Source: Tatumella punctata
GTDB taxonomy: Bacteria > Pseudomonadota > Gammaproteobacteria > Enterobacterales > Enterobacteriaceae
Direction: 5' to 3'
Length of the DNA: 64,000 nt
NCBI RefSeq assembly: GCF_039523735.1
Contig: NZ_BAAAFW010000059.1
Span: 224,475 to 288,474, forward strand
Below, piece after piece: positions 8,932 through 17,312 of the stretch. The notes under the pieces are model-generated. The model was not told where the DNA came from. It saw nothing but the letters and a program-made list of their open reading frames with translations, and did not search any database. Position 1 is the first letter of the stretch. Each line of letters begins with the position of its first letter. The position numbers were made by a program, and so were the translations under genes.

Positions 8932-9294
8932 TTACAATTGTCTGAAACGGCTGCGGATCGAAAAAGTTTCAGAAGTGACATAACGTTCTATCTCCCTGAC
9001 CCTGTTTTCTCCCTGCCGGAGTTGCTGTTCCAGTTCCGATAACAACTCTGCGGCGGCGGGCTGTGCCGGTTCTTGTTGCCCGCTGGCCGGTTTTTTCTCC
9101 AGAAAAAAAACCAGCGCAAAATAAACCACCAGGGTAATAAAAAATAGTCCGATAAACAGGGAGATAATCACCATAATACGGATCAGGTTAACCGGCACAT
9201 TGAGATATTCCGCCAGTCCTGCACAGACCCCCATCAGCTTGCCCTGTTGCGGATCGCGCCATAACTGACGTGAAGTCGCGGATCGCTGGCTCAT
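8932..9294 (-). CDS. pspC: Phage shock protein C
   Basis: Inner-membrane sensor and activator of the phage-shock response; with PspB it binds and sequesters PspA when the membrane is stressed. It has a PspC domain in the first 70 residues (LWRDPQQGKLMGVCAGLAEY then a membrane helix IIVISLFIGLFFITLVVYFA-like), and a C-terminal cytoplasmic or periplasmic tail ending TFSIRSRFRQL as in E. coli. The start at 9294 is preferred over 9309 because GGAGG lies eight bases upstream and the ATG overlaps the pspB stop (ATGA). Length is then 120, close to 119 in E. coli. Confidence 0.95.
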   Translation of the reverse strand: MSQRSATSRQLWRDPQQGKLMGVCAGLAEYLNVPVNLIRIMVIISLFIGLFFITLVVYFALVFFLEKKPASGQQEPAQPAAAELLSELEQQLRQGENRVREIERYVTSETFSIRSRFRQL

Positions 9295-9524
9295 GGCTGT
9301 TGCCTCCATTGCGGGTTTTCCGCATCCAGTATCGCTTCCAGCGTACCGATACGTTCCTGCATCCGGCGCGCATCTATTGTCAGTTGCTGTAGTCGTTGCA
9401 TTTCCTGTGGCGACAGTTCACTGCCCGCCGGATGTTTATTGCTGTAATGTAACCATAACCAGATCGGCGCGACAAACAGCACAAAAATAGTCAGCGGGAT
9501 CATAAAAAGAATAATTGCGCTCAT
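9291..9524 (-). CDS. pspB: Phage shock protein B
   Basis: Small inner-membrane protein of 77 residues. It has one N-terminal membrane helix (about residues 3-25, ILFMIPLTIFVLFVAPIWLWL) and a cytoplasmic coiled-coil segment with LSPQEMQRLQQL. With PspC it senses envelope stress and relieves PspF from PspA inhibition. The gene is translationally coupled to pspC through an ATGA overlap. It lies 49 bases after pspA. Confidence 0.95.
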   Translation of the reverse strand: MSAIILFMIPLTIFVLFVAPIWLWLHYSNKHPAGSELSPQEMQRLQQLTIDARRMQERIGTLEAILDAENPQWRQQP

Positions 9525-9573
9525 GAATTCTCCTTACCTGAGTCGCGGTTCAGCCGGGGGGCTATAACGGAGA

Positions 9574-10245
9574 TTACTGTCCGTCGTGACGCTGCATTTT
9601 TTCTTTTAATGCCGCCAGCTGCTGGCTGATTTCATCATCTGCTTTCAGGCTGGCAAATTGCTGATCCAGTGACTGAGGCTTACCAAAACGCTGACTTTCT
9701 GCTTCGGCTTCCATATGGTCAATACGACGCTCGAAAGATTCAAAACGGGCCATTGCCTGATCAATTTTACCATTATCCAGCTGACGACGAATATCCCGTG
9801 AATTTGATGCCGCCTGGTGGCGCAGAGTCAGAGCCTGCTGACGAGCCCGGGTTTCGGTCAGTTTATTTTCCAGTTCAGCAATTTCACCTTTCATCCGTTG
9901 CAGGGTCTGGTCTGTCTGTTCAATTTCCTGATCCAGAGAGCTCACTAACGCATCGGTTTTCTGTTTTTCCAGCAACGCAGCCCGTGCCAGATCTTCTTTG
10001 TCTTTACGCAGTGCCAGTTCGGCTTTCTCCTGCCACTCGGCAGAATGTAGTGCCGCCTGCTCACTCCTGCGAACTAACTGTTTTTTCTCAGCCAGTGCAC
10101 GGGCCGAGGTGGTACGCACTTCAATTAATGTGTCTTCCATTTCCTGGATCATCAGCCGGACCAGTTTCTGCGGGTCTTCAGCCCGCTCCAGCAGGGAATT
10201 GATGTTGGCATTCACAATGTCAGTAAAGCGGGAAAAAATACCCAT
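9574..10245 (-). CDS. pspA: Phage shock protein A
   Basis: Peripheral inner-membrane coiled-coil protein of the PspA/Vipp1/ESCRT-III superfamily. It inhibits PspF in resting cells and forms membrane-repairing scaffolds under proton-motive-force stress. The protein starts MGIFSRFTDIVNANIN, the amphipathic membrane-binding helix, followed by long heptad-rich helices to the end (223 residues; E. coli 222). The start at 10245 is preferred over 10290 because AGGAGA lies eight bases upstream. It is the first gene of pspABCD-ycjXF. Confidence 0.97.
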   Translation of the reverse strand: MGIFSRFTDIVNANINSLLERAEDPQKLVRLMIQEMEDTLIEVRTTSARALAEKKQLVRRSEQAALHSAEWQEKAELALRKDKEDLARAALLEKQKTDALVSSLDQEIEQTDQTLQRMKGEIAELENKLTETRARQQALTLRHQAASNSRDIRRQLDNGKIDQAMARFESFERRIDHMEAEAESQRFGKPQSLDQQFASLKADDEISQQLAALKEKMQRHDGQ

Positions 10246-10331
10246 GTTGTTTCTCCTGAAAAATGCCGGGAAATCCCCGGAATAGGTCATAGCCGTCCGC
10301 TGATGGCTACCGGTTATCTGCCACTTGTATT

Positions 10332-10347
10332 AGCAATCGGCATGCCA
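10332..10347 (-). promoter_or_regulatory. Sigma-54 promoter of the psp operon
   Basis: On the minus strand the sequence reads TGGCATGCCGATTGCT, matching the sigma-54 consensus TGGCAC-N5-TTGCW with the -24 GG and -12 GC at the right distance. It lies about 87 bp upstream of the pspA ATG and within the pspA-pspF gap, as in E. coli. The AT-rich stretch at 10350-10440 is where PspF enhancer and IHF sites would be expected; I cannot delimit them. Confidence 0.88.
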
Positions 10348-10444
10348 GTTTTTAACTTAATGTTTTTAAATGATTTTATTTAATTGCCCTGTCAGAAAGA
10401 TCCCGTAGAATGGTGAAATTAATTAATAGCTGGTCAAAATAATC

Positions 10445-11452
10445 ATGAGTGAGCGTCAGGATAATCTGCTGGGTGAGTCCAATAACTTTCTTGAGATGCT
10501 GGAACAGGTTTCTGCCCTGGCGCCACTTAATAAACCGGTGCTGGTGATCGGTGAACGAGGTACCGGTAAAGAGCTGATTGCCAACCGTCTGCATTATCTT
10601 TCTGCCCGCTGGCAAGGGCCTTTTGTTTCCCTTAACTGTGCAGCACTGAACGATAACCTGCTGGATTCCGAATTATTTGGCCATGAGGCCGGTGCCTTTA
10701 CCGGGGCACAGAAACGGCATCTGGGACGGTTTGAACGGGCTGATGGTGGCACTCTGTTCCTCGATGAGCTGGCAACCGCACCGATGATGGTTCAGGAAAA
10801 GCTGTTGCGGGTGATTGAATACGGGCAACTGGAACGTGTCGGCGGCAACCACTCGCTGCAGGTGAATGTGCGGCTGGTTTGCGCGACGAATGAGGACTTA
10901 CCGGCGCTGGCCGCGCAGGGAAAATTCCGTGCTGACCTGCTGGACAGGCTGGCATTCGATGTAGTGATTATTCCGCCACTGCGTGAAAGACAAAGCGATA
11001 TACTGGTCATGGGTGAATATTTTGCTCTCCGGATGTGCCGTGAACTCGGACTGCCCTTATTCCCCGGTTTCAGTGACAAGGCCCGTCATCAGCTGCTCAG
11101 CTGGCCGTGGCCAGGCAATGTGCGGGAGCTGAAAAATGTTATCGAGCGTTCCATCTATCGCCACAACAGCAGCGAACAGCTGCTGGACCGGATTATTTTT
11201 AATCCTTTCCGGCCGGACAGTGCTGGCGGAGATTCCCTGCAGGCCACGCCCCCCGTTCCGGACGCTGAAGAGCATTTACCGGGATTGCCGGTAAATTTAC
11301 GGGAATGGCAAAATAGTCAGGAATACCGTCTGCTGATGCTGAGTCTGCAAAAAAATCATTACCACCAGCGTAAAGCAGCCGCTGATCTCGGACTGACCTA
11401 TCATCAGTTACGGGCTTTAATAAAAAAACATCAGGTGTCCGCCGGGCGCTGA
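10445..11452 (+). CDS. pspF: Psp operon activator PspF
   Basis: Sigma-54-dependent enhancer-binding protein with no N-terminal receiver domain. The AAA+ domain occupies about residues 8-250: Walker A GERGTGKE, the sigma-54 contact loop GAFTGA intact, Walker B GGTLFLDE. A C-terminal Fis-type helix-turn-helix follows (HQRKAAADLGLTYHQLRALIKKH). It activates the divergent psp operon and is inhibited by PspA. Length 335 compared with 325 in E. coli. Here it lies directly upstream of sapA on the same strand. Confidence 0.97.
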   Translation: MSERQDNLLGESNNFLEMLEQVSALAPLNKPVLVIGERGTGKELIANRLHYLSARWQGPFVSLNCAALNDNLLDSELFGHEAGAFTGAQKRHLGRFERADGGTLFLDELATAPMMVQEKLLRVIEYGQLERVGGNHSLQVNVRLVCATNEDLPALAAQGKFRADLLDRLAFDVVIIPPLRERQSDILVMGEYFALRMCRELGLPLFPGFSDKARHQLLSWPWPGNVRELKNVIERSIYRHNSSEQLLDRIIFNPFRPDSAGGDSLQATPPVPDAEEHLPGLPVNLREWQNSQEYRLLMLSLQKNHYHQRKAAADLGLTYHQLRALIKKHQVSAGR

Positions 11453-11592
11453 TGATGCTGTTTCCGGGGATAGTGCCGCGCACCGTTGCCAGCAGACACC
11501 ATGAAAAAGAGCAGCACCGCATACGCCAGGGTTGGGGTAACCGCCGGGTTTGCGATACACTGCCGCCAATCTATTAAAATTCTTTGAGTACT

Positions 11593-13221
11593 ATGTCGAA
11601 ATTCTATTCTGCGCTGTGCCTGGGACTCAGTCTGTACTGCGGTGCCGCCTTTTCCGCATCTCAGCAGGACATCCGTCAGAGCGGTTTTGTCTATTGTGTG
11701 AACGGGGTACTGAATACCTTTAATCCGCAACTGGCCAGCAGTGGCCTTACAGTGGATACCCTGGCCGCGCAGCTCTACGACCGTTTGCTGGGTGTCGACC
11801 CCTACACTTACCGTCTGGTGCCGGAACTGGCATCGGGCTGGGAAGTCAGAGATCACGGTGCGACCTATATTTTCCGCCTTCGCCACGGGGTTAACTTTCA
11901 ATCCACTAACTGGTTTACCCCGCACCGCAGCCTGAATGCCGATGATGTGGTGTTTAGTTTTTCGCGGATGTTTGACCGGAGCAACCCATGGCATCAGGTC
12001 GGCGGCGGAAATTACCCGTATTTCGACAGTCTTCAGTTTACGGATAATGTCCTGAGCATCAAAACGCTGGACAACTACACGGTCGAATTTCGCCTCGCCC
12101 ACCCGGATGCCTCTTTCCTGTGGCATATTGCCACCCACTATGCACCGGTATTATCCAAAGAATATGCTGACCAGTTAACCGCCAGCGGACATCAGGAAGC
12201 AATGGACAGCCATCCGGTGGGCACCGGCCCTTTTCAGCTGGCTGAATACCGTTCAGGGCAGTTTATCCGGCTGATACGTAATCCGCAGTACTGGAAAGGC
12301 GTGCCGCGTATGCAACAGGTTGTCATCGATATCGGCGCCGGAGGCACCGGCCGTTTATCTAAATTACTGACCGGTGAATGTGATGTGCTGGCCTATCCGG
12401 CCGCCAGTCAGCTGTCTATTTTGCGCGATGACCCGCGACTGCGGATGGCACTTCGCCCGGGGATGAACATTGCCTATCTGGCATTTAATACCCGTAAACC
12501 ACCGCTGGATAACCCGGAGGTGCGTAAAGCCCTGTCACTGGCGATTAATAATGAACGGCTGATTTCTTCCATTTATTATGGTACGGCAGAAACCGCGGCT
12601 TCTGTTTTACCCCGTGCGTCCTGGGCTTATGATAACCGTACCCGTATTTCCGATTATAATCCGCAGCAAGCACAGCAACGGCTTAAACAACTCGGCATAC
12701 AGGATCTGCATCTGAAGCTGATGGTGCCCGTCGCCTCACAACCCTGGAATCCCAGCCCGCTTAAAACGGCAGAGCTGATTCAGGCCGATCTGGGACGGAT
12801 TGGCGTTAGCGTCGATATTGTGCCGGTAGAGGGCCGTTTTCAGGAAGCTCAGTTGATGTCACTTAATCATGACCTGACTCTGGCAGGCTGGGCAACCGAC
12901 AGTAATGACCCGGACAGCTTTTTCAGGCCATTGCTTAGCTGCGCGGCTATCAATTCTGCAACCAATTATGCCCACTGGTGTTACCCTGCATTTGACCAGA
13001 TATTACAGTCAGCCTTAACCTCACAGCAACTGGCTGACCGGATTGACAGTTATGATCAGGCTCAGCAAATGCTGGCCGACCAGTTACCGGTACTGCCGCT
13101 GGCATCATCACTGCGTTTACAGGCTTATCGCTATGATATTAAAGGGCTGGTGTTAAGCCCGTTCGGTAATACCTCGTTTGCCGGAGTGTACCGTGATGAT
13201 TCAGAAGGAAATGCCCCATGA
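11593..13221 (+). CDS. sapA: Periplasmic peptide-binding protein SapA
   Basis: Solute-binding component of the Sap ABC transporter, family 5 (DppA/OppA type). It has an N-terminal signal peptide (SKFYSALCLGLSLYCGAAFSA) and then a mature domain starting near QQDIRQSGF. Conserved stretches shared with E. coli SapA include FRLAHPDASFLWHIATHY and GWATDSNDPDSFFRPLLSC. An upstream TTG at 11584 is in frame; the ATG at 11593 gives the more usual signal peptide. SapA binds antimicrobial peptides and haem in Salmonella and Haemophilus; in E. coli the rest of the transporter has been linked to putrescine export. The stop overlaps sapB by four bases. Confidence 0.95.
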   Translation: MSKFYSALCLGLSLYCGAAFSASQQDIRQSGFVYCVNGVLNTFNPQLASSGLTVDTLAAQLYDRLLGVDPYTYRLVPELASGWEVRDHGATYIFRLRHGVNFQSTNWFTPHRSLNADDVVFSFSRMFDRSNPWHQVGGGNYPYFDSLQFTDNVLSIKTLDNYTVEFRLAHPDASFLWHIATHYAPVLSKEYADQLTASGHQEAMDSHPVGTGPFQLAEYRSGQFIRLIRNPQYWKGVPRMQQVVIDIGAGGTGRLSKLLTGECDVLAYPAASQLSILRDDPRLRMALRPGMNIAYLAFNTRKPPLDNPEVRKALSLAINNERLISSIYYGTAETAASVLPRASWAYDNRTRISDYNPQQAQQRLKQLGIQDLHLKLMVPVASQPWNPSPLKTAELIQADLGRIGVSVDIVPVEGRFQEAQLMSLNHDLTLAGWATDSNDPDSFFRPLLSCAAINSATNYAHWCYPAFDQILQSALTSQQLADRIDSYDQAQQMLADQLPVLPLASSLRLQAYRYDIKGLVLSPFGNTSFAGVYRDDSEGNAP

Positions 13222-14183
13222 TTATCTTTATTTTACGGCGGCTGGTATTACTGGCAGTAACCCTGTTTTTTTTATCGCTGGTTGCTTTCAGCCTGAGTTA
13301 TTTCACCCCCCATGCCCCGCTGGAAGGCGCCTCTCTGTCTGATGCCTGGTGGTTCTGGTTTAAAGATATGTTACGTCTGGATTTTGGCGTCTCCAGTGTT
13401 AATGGCCAGCCGATCATCGATCAGCTGAAAGAAGTGGTTCCGGCTACCCTGGAACTTTGCGTGCTGGCATTTCTGATGGCACTGTTGCTGGGGATCCCGC
13501 TGGGGATCATTGCGGCAGTGATGCGTAAAAAATGGCAGGACCGGCTGATCAGTGCTCTGGCATTACTCGGTTTTTCGTTACCGGTATTCTGGCTGGCATT
13601 GCTGCTGACGTTGTTCTTTTCCCTGACTCTGGGCTGGTTACCCGTATCCGGCCGTCTTGACCTGCTTTATCCTCTGCCGCATGTTACCGGGTTTGTGCTG
13701 ATTGATGCGCTGCTGACTCACTCCGTATGGCGTCATGAAATGCTGGTCAGTATTTTTCAGCATCTGCTGCTACCGGTGGTGACTCTGGCCGTGGCCCCGA
13801 TGACGGAAGTGATCCGTTTAATGCGCCACAGTACCCTTGAAGTGATCGATAAAAGTTATGTCAAAGCAGCCATCACCCGCGGTTTATCCCGTTTTACCGT
13901 TATCCGTCGCCATGTACTGCATAACGCTTTACCGCCGGTGATCCCGCACCTCGGCATGCAGTTTTCCACCATGCTGACTCTGACCATGATCACCGAGGTG
14001 GTTTTCAACTGGCCAGGGGCCGGGCACTGGTTGATCGCGGCCGTCCGTCAGCAGGATTATGCCGCTATTTCTGCCGGAGTGATGGTAATTGGCAGTATGG
14101 TGGTCATCGTAAATGTACTGTCAGATATTATCGGCGCAGCTTTAAATCCGCTGAAACATAAAGAATGGTATGCCCTCAGATAA
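13218..14183 (+). CDS. sapB: Sap ABC transporter permease SapB
   Basis: Inner-membrane permease of the DppB/OppB type, 321 residues as in E. coli. It begins with a membrane helix (FILRRLVLLAVTLFFLSLVAF), lacks the long periplasmic loop of OppB, and contains the ABC coupling motif region near KAAITRGLSRFTVIRRHVLHNALPP. It pairs with SapC. The ATG overlaps the sapA stop (ATGA). In E. coli sapC follows at once, but here about 290 bp with a small lipoprotein gene lie between. Confidence 0.95.
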   Translation: MIIFILRRLVLLAVTLFFLSLVAFSLSYFTPHAPLEGASLSDAWWFWFKDMLRLDFGVSSVNGQPIIDQLKEVVPATLELCVLAFLMALLLGIPLGIIAAVMRKKWQDRLISALALLGFSLPVFWLALLLTLFFSLTLGWLPVSGRLDLLYPLPHVTGFVLIDALLTHSVWRHEMLVSIFQHLLLPVVTLAVAPMTEVIRLMRHSTLEVIDKSYVKAAITRGLSRFTVIRRHVLHNALPPVIPHLGMQFSTMLTLTMITEVVFNWPGAGHWLIAAVRQQDYAAISAGVMVIGSMVVIVNVLSDIIGAALNPLKHKEWYALR

Positions 14184-14264
14184 CCGGCAGTTGCGGTTTT
14201 CCCTTACTGCCCTGACTGCCAGTCGTAGTGCGGTTTGTTGTCAGATCACCACAGGAAACGATAG

Positions 14265-14456
14265 ATGTTAAAATTACTGATGCCATTATTACTGCTACCT
14301 CTGCTGGCAGGCTGTTCCCCGGATAAGCCTGCCGATCAGACCACGCGACAGTGTCTGGAATACCAGCATATGATGACCGCACCACTGCCGCCGGATGTCC
14401 ATGCCGGACTGGAAAAACAGTGTGAAGACTCACTGAAGTCATTACATGAAAATTAA
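14265..14456 (+). CDS. Small unknown lipoprotein inside the sap operon
   Basis: Predicted lipoprotein of 63 residues that I do not recognise. The signal peptide LKLLMPLLLLPLLAGC has a textbook lipobox LLAGC, putting the lipidated Cys at residue 17. The mature part is about 47 residues, with two further cysteines (CLEYQHMM and EKQCEDSL) that could form a disulfide. AGGA lies eight bases before the ATG, and the codon use resembles its neighbours. It lies between sapB and sapC on the same strand, so it is probably co-transcribed. The residue after the lipidated Cys is Ser, which predicts outer-membrane sorting. Function unknown; a role next to SapA in the periplasm is only inference. Confidence 0.75.
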   Translation: MLKLLMPLLLLPLLAGCSPDKPADQTTRQCLEYQHMMTAPLPPDVHAGLEKQCEDSLKSLHEN

Positions 14457-14476
14457 CAGAAGTAAGACGGTGATAT

Positions 14477-15367
14477 ATGCCCATCGATAATATCTATCAG
14501 GAAAAACGTCTGCCCGGCACCTTTCGTCAGTCCTGGGGGAAATTTTATCACGATACTGCAGCAATGGTCGGTCTGTATGGTTTTGCCCTGTTGCTGCTGT
14601 TATGCCTGTCTGGCGCGTTACTGGCACCTTACGGTGTTGACCAGCAATTTATGGGTTACCAGTTATTACCCCCTTCCTGGTCGCGTTACGGCGATGTCTC
14701 TTTTTTTCTTGGTACCGATGACCTGGGCCGGGACCTGCTCAGTCGTTTATTACGCGGGGCAGCACCGACTGTCGGCTCAGCCATTCTGGTTACTGTCTTT
14801 TCCGCTATCTGTGCCTTTTTAATCGGTATCCTTGCGGGGCTGACCCATGGTTTCCGTTCGGCGATCATGAATCACATCCTTGATACTCTGTTATCTATTC
14901 CGTCGTTACTGCTGGCGATTATTGTGGTGGCTTTTGCCGGTCCCAGCCTGTTCCATGCATTAATCGCTGTCTGGCTGGCGTTAATGCCACGGCTGGTCCG
15001 GGCAATTTATATCGCTATTCATGAACAGATGGAAAAAGAGTATGTGGTGGCAGCGCGGCTGGATGGCGCAAGCCCGATCACTTTACTCAAAGACACCATT
15101 CTGCCCAATGTGTTACCCCTGCTGGTCAGTGAATTTACCCGGGGTTTATCGATGGCAGTGCTGGATATTGCCGCCCTGGGCTTTCTCGGTCTCGGTGCGC
15201 AATTGCCTTCACCCGAATGGGGTGCCATGCTCGGTGATTCCCTGGAGCTGATTTATGTAGCGCCCTGGACAGTAATGCTGCCCGGCGTCATGCTGATGGT
15301 CAGCGTACTGATCATCAATTTATTAGGCGACGGTATACGTCGTGCTATCGAAGCCGGGGTCAAATAA
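14477..15367 (+). CDS. sapC: Sap ABC transporter permease SapC
   Basis: Second inner-membrane permease of the Sap system, 296 residues, DppC/OppC type. An N-terminal cytoplasmic tail (EKRLPGTFRQSWGKF) is followed by six predicted helices and the coupling motif EKEYVVAARLDGAS. The segment LGTDDLGRDLLSRLL is the standard DppC-type motif. It starts 20 bases after the small lipoprotein gene with a moderate GGTGAT ribosome binding site. Its stop codon shares one base with the sapD ATG. Confidence 0.95.
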   Translation: MPIDNIYQEKRLPGTFRQSWGKFYHDTAAMVGLYGFALLLLLCLSGALLAPYGVDQQFMGYQLLPPSWSRYGDVSFFLGTDDLGRDLLSRLLRGAAPTVGSAILVTVFSAICAFLIGILAGLTHGFRSAIMNHILDTLLSIPSLLLAIIVVAFAGPSLFHALIAVWLALMPRLVRAIYIAIHEQMEKEYVVAARLDGASPITLLKDTILPNVLPLLVSEFTRGLSMAVLDIAALGFLGLGAQLPSPEWGAMLGDSLELIYVAPWTVMLPGVMLMVSVLIINLLGDGIRRAIEAGVK

Positions 15368-16362
15368 TGCCGTTACTGGATATACGCAATCTCACCATTG
15401 AATTTTTCACCGCCGAGGGGCCGGTCAAAGCGGTAGATAAGGTAAACCTGACCCTGAATGAAGGCGAAATTCGCGGGCTGGTGGGTGAATCCGGCTCCGG
15501 TAAAAGCCTGATAGCCAAGGCTATCTGCGGTGTGACCTCGGATAACTGGCGTGTCACGGCGGACCGGATGCGTTTTAATGATATCGACTTACTGCTGCTG
15601 ACGCCCCGTGAACGCCGGAAAATTATCGGCCGCCATATTTCGATGATTTTTCAGGAGCCCCAGTCCTGTCTGGATCCTTCAGAAAGTATTGGCCGTCAGT
15701 TGATTCAGGCAATCCCCGGCTGGACACTGAAAGGCCACTGGTATCGCCGGTTCTGGCGGTGGCGGAAACAGCGGGCCATCGAGTTATTACACCGCGTAGG
15801 GATTAAAGATCATAAGGATATTATGCGCAGTTTTCCTTATGAACTGACCGAAGGTGAGTGCCAGAAAGTTATGATTGCCATCGCGCTGGCCAATAAACCC
15901 CGGTTGCTGATAGCCGATGAACCGACCAATGCCATGGAGCCGACCACCCAGGCGCAGATTTTCCGGTTACTGAGCCGGCTTAATCAGAATAATAACACCA
16001 CTATCTTACTGATTAGTCATGACCTGCGGACTCTCGGTCAGTGGGCCAACCGGATTAACGTGATGTATTGCGGGCAGACGGTTGAAACGGCTCTCAGCGA
16101 TGAACTGATAGCGACCCCCCATCATCCCTATACGCAGGCTTTAATCCGTTCTATGCCTGATTTCGGACGCGCCCTGCCCCATAAAAGCCGCCTGAATACC
16201 CTGTCGGGTGCCATCCCCTCTCTGGAGCATTTACCTGTGGGTTGCCGTCTGGGGCCTCGCTGCCCGTATGCACAACGTGACTGTATTCAGGCCCCCCGGC
16301 TGACCGGGAGCAAAACGCATCTTTATGCCTGCCACTTTCCGTTAAATAAAGAGCCGCAATAA
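15367..16362 (+). CDS. sapD: Sap ABC transporter ATPase SapD
   Basis: Cytoplasmic ATPase of the DppD/OppD group, 331 residues. Walker A is GESGSGKS (about residues 39-46), followed by the Q-loop FQEPQS and Walker B LLIADEPTN; the ABC signature is altered to LTEGECQK, as in SapD of E. coli. The C-terminal oligopeptide-type domain holds the cysteines of RLGPRCPYAQRDC. SapD also supports potassium uptake by Trk in E. coli. Confidence 0.95.
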   Translation: MPLLDIRNLTIEFFTAEGPVKAVDKVNLTLNEGEIRGLVGESGSGKSLIAKAICGVTSDNWRVTADRMRFNDIDLLLLTPRERRKIIGRHISMIFQEPQSCLDPSESIGRQLIQAIPGWTLKGHWYRRFWRWRKQRAIELLHRVGIKDHKDIMRSFPYELTEGECQKVMIAIALANKPRLLIADEPTNAMEPTTQAQIFRLLSRLNQNNNTTILLISHDLRTLGQWANRINVMYCGQTVETALSDELIATPHHPYTQALIRSMPDFGRALPHKSRLNTLSGAIPSLEHLPVGCRLGPRCPYAQRDCIQAPRLTGSKTHLYACHFPLNKEPQ

Positions 16363-16364
16363 CT

Positions 16365-17171
16365 ATGGAAACCTTACTCGAAGTCCGTGATTTGTGTAAA
16401 ACCTATCGTTATAAAACGGGGTTATTCCGGCCACAGCATATTGATGCGGTTAAAAATGTCAGCTTTACATTACGTGAGCGACAGACACTGGCGATTATTG
16501 GCGAAAATGGTTCCGGTAAATCGACACTGGCAAAAATGTTAAGCGGGATGATAGCGCCGAGCAGCGGCGAAATTATTATTAATAATCATCCGCTGGAATT
16601 TGGCGATTATGGTTACCGCAGTCAGGTTATCCGCATGATTTTTCAGGATCCCGGCACCTCACTCAACCCGAGGCAACGTGTCAGCCAGATACTGGACCTG
16701 CCCCTCAGGCTGAATAGCGGTCTGTCGGCGGAACAACGGGAACTGCGGATCATCGAAACACTGCGTAAGGTCGGATTATTACGCGATCATGCCGGATATT
16801 ATCCTCATATGCTGGCTCCTGGCCAGAAACAGCGCCTGGCTCTTGCCCGGGCTCTGATATTAGAGCCTAAAGTCATTGTAGCTGACGAAGCACTGGCATC
16901 GCTGGATATGACTATGCGCTCGCAACTGGTGAATCTGATGCTGGAGTTACAGGAACGGGACGGGCTGTCCTATATTTACGTGACACAGCATATCGGCATG
17001 ATGAAACATATCAGTGATCTGGTGATGGTGATGCATCAGGGACAGGTAGTGGAACGCGGCGGTACTGCTGATGTCCTTGCTTCCCCGCTCCATGATCTGA
17101 CACGACGGCTGATTAACAGCCACTTCGGCGAGGCGCTGACCGCCGATGCCTGGCGACGAAGTGAACGATAA
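16365..17171 (+). CDS. sapF: Sap ABC transporter ATPase SapF
   Basis: Second ATPase, 268 residues as in E. coli. Walker A is GENGSGKST, Q-loop FQDPGTS, and Walker B VIVADEALASLD. The signature region reads LAPGQKQRL, again unlike the canonical LSGGQ, a trait of this subfamily. It begins two bases after sapD and closes the sap operon. It is followed by fabI with about 140 bp between, where fabI has its own promoter region. Confidence 0.95.
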   Translation: METLLEVRDLCKTYRYKTGLFRPQHIDAVKNVSFTLRERQTLAIIGENGSGKSTLAKMLSGMIAPSSGEIIINNHPLEFGDYGYRSQVIRMIFQDPGTSLNPRQRVSQILDLPLRLNSGLSAEQRELRIIETLRKVGLLRDHAGYYPHMLAPGQKQRLALARALILEPKVIVADEALASLDMTMRSQLVNLMLELQERDGLSYIYVTQHIGMMKHISDLVMVMHQGQVVERGGTADVLASPLHDLTRRLINSHFGEALTADAWRRSER

Positions 17172-17312
17172 TCCACAGAATTTTGCTCTGAACCTTCGCC
17201 ACTTTACCTGATAACCCATTGTCGTGTTAGAATCCACCGATTGAACATTGCGGCACGGCTGAAAAAACACCAGCCACCGCCAACAACAATAACCATATTA
17301 AGGATTACAGCT

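Noticed and set aside
11431..12138. Leftward open frame of 235 codons over sapA
   Set aside because: Lies within the well-supported sapA gene in the antisense direction and resembles no family; a codon-bias shadow.
14176..14484. Leftward open frame antisense to the small sap lipoprotein gene
   Set aside because: No ribosome binding site or signal; the rightward frame has lipobox and Shine-Dalgarno, so the latter is the gene.
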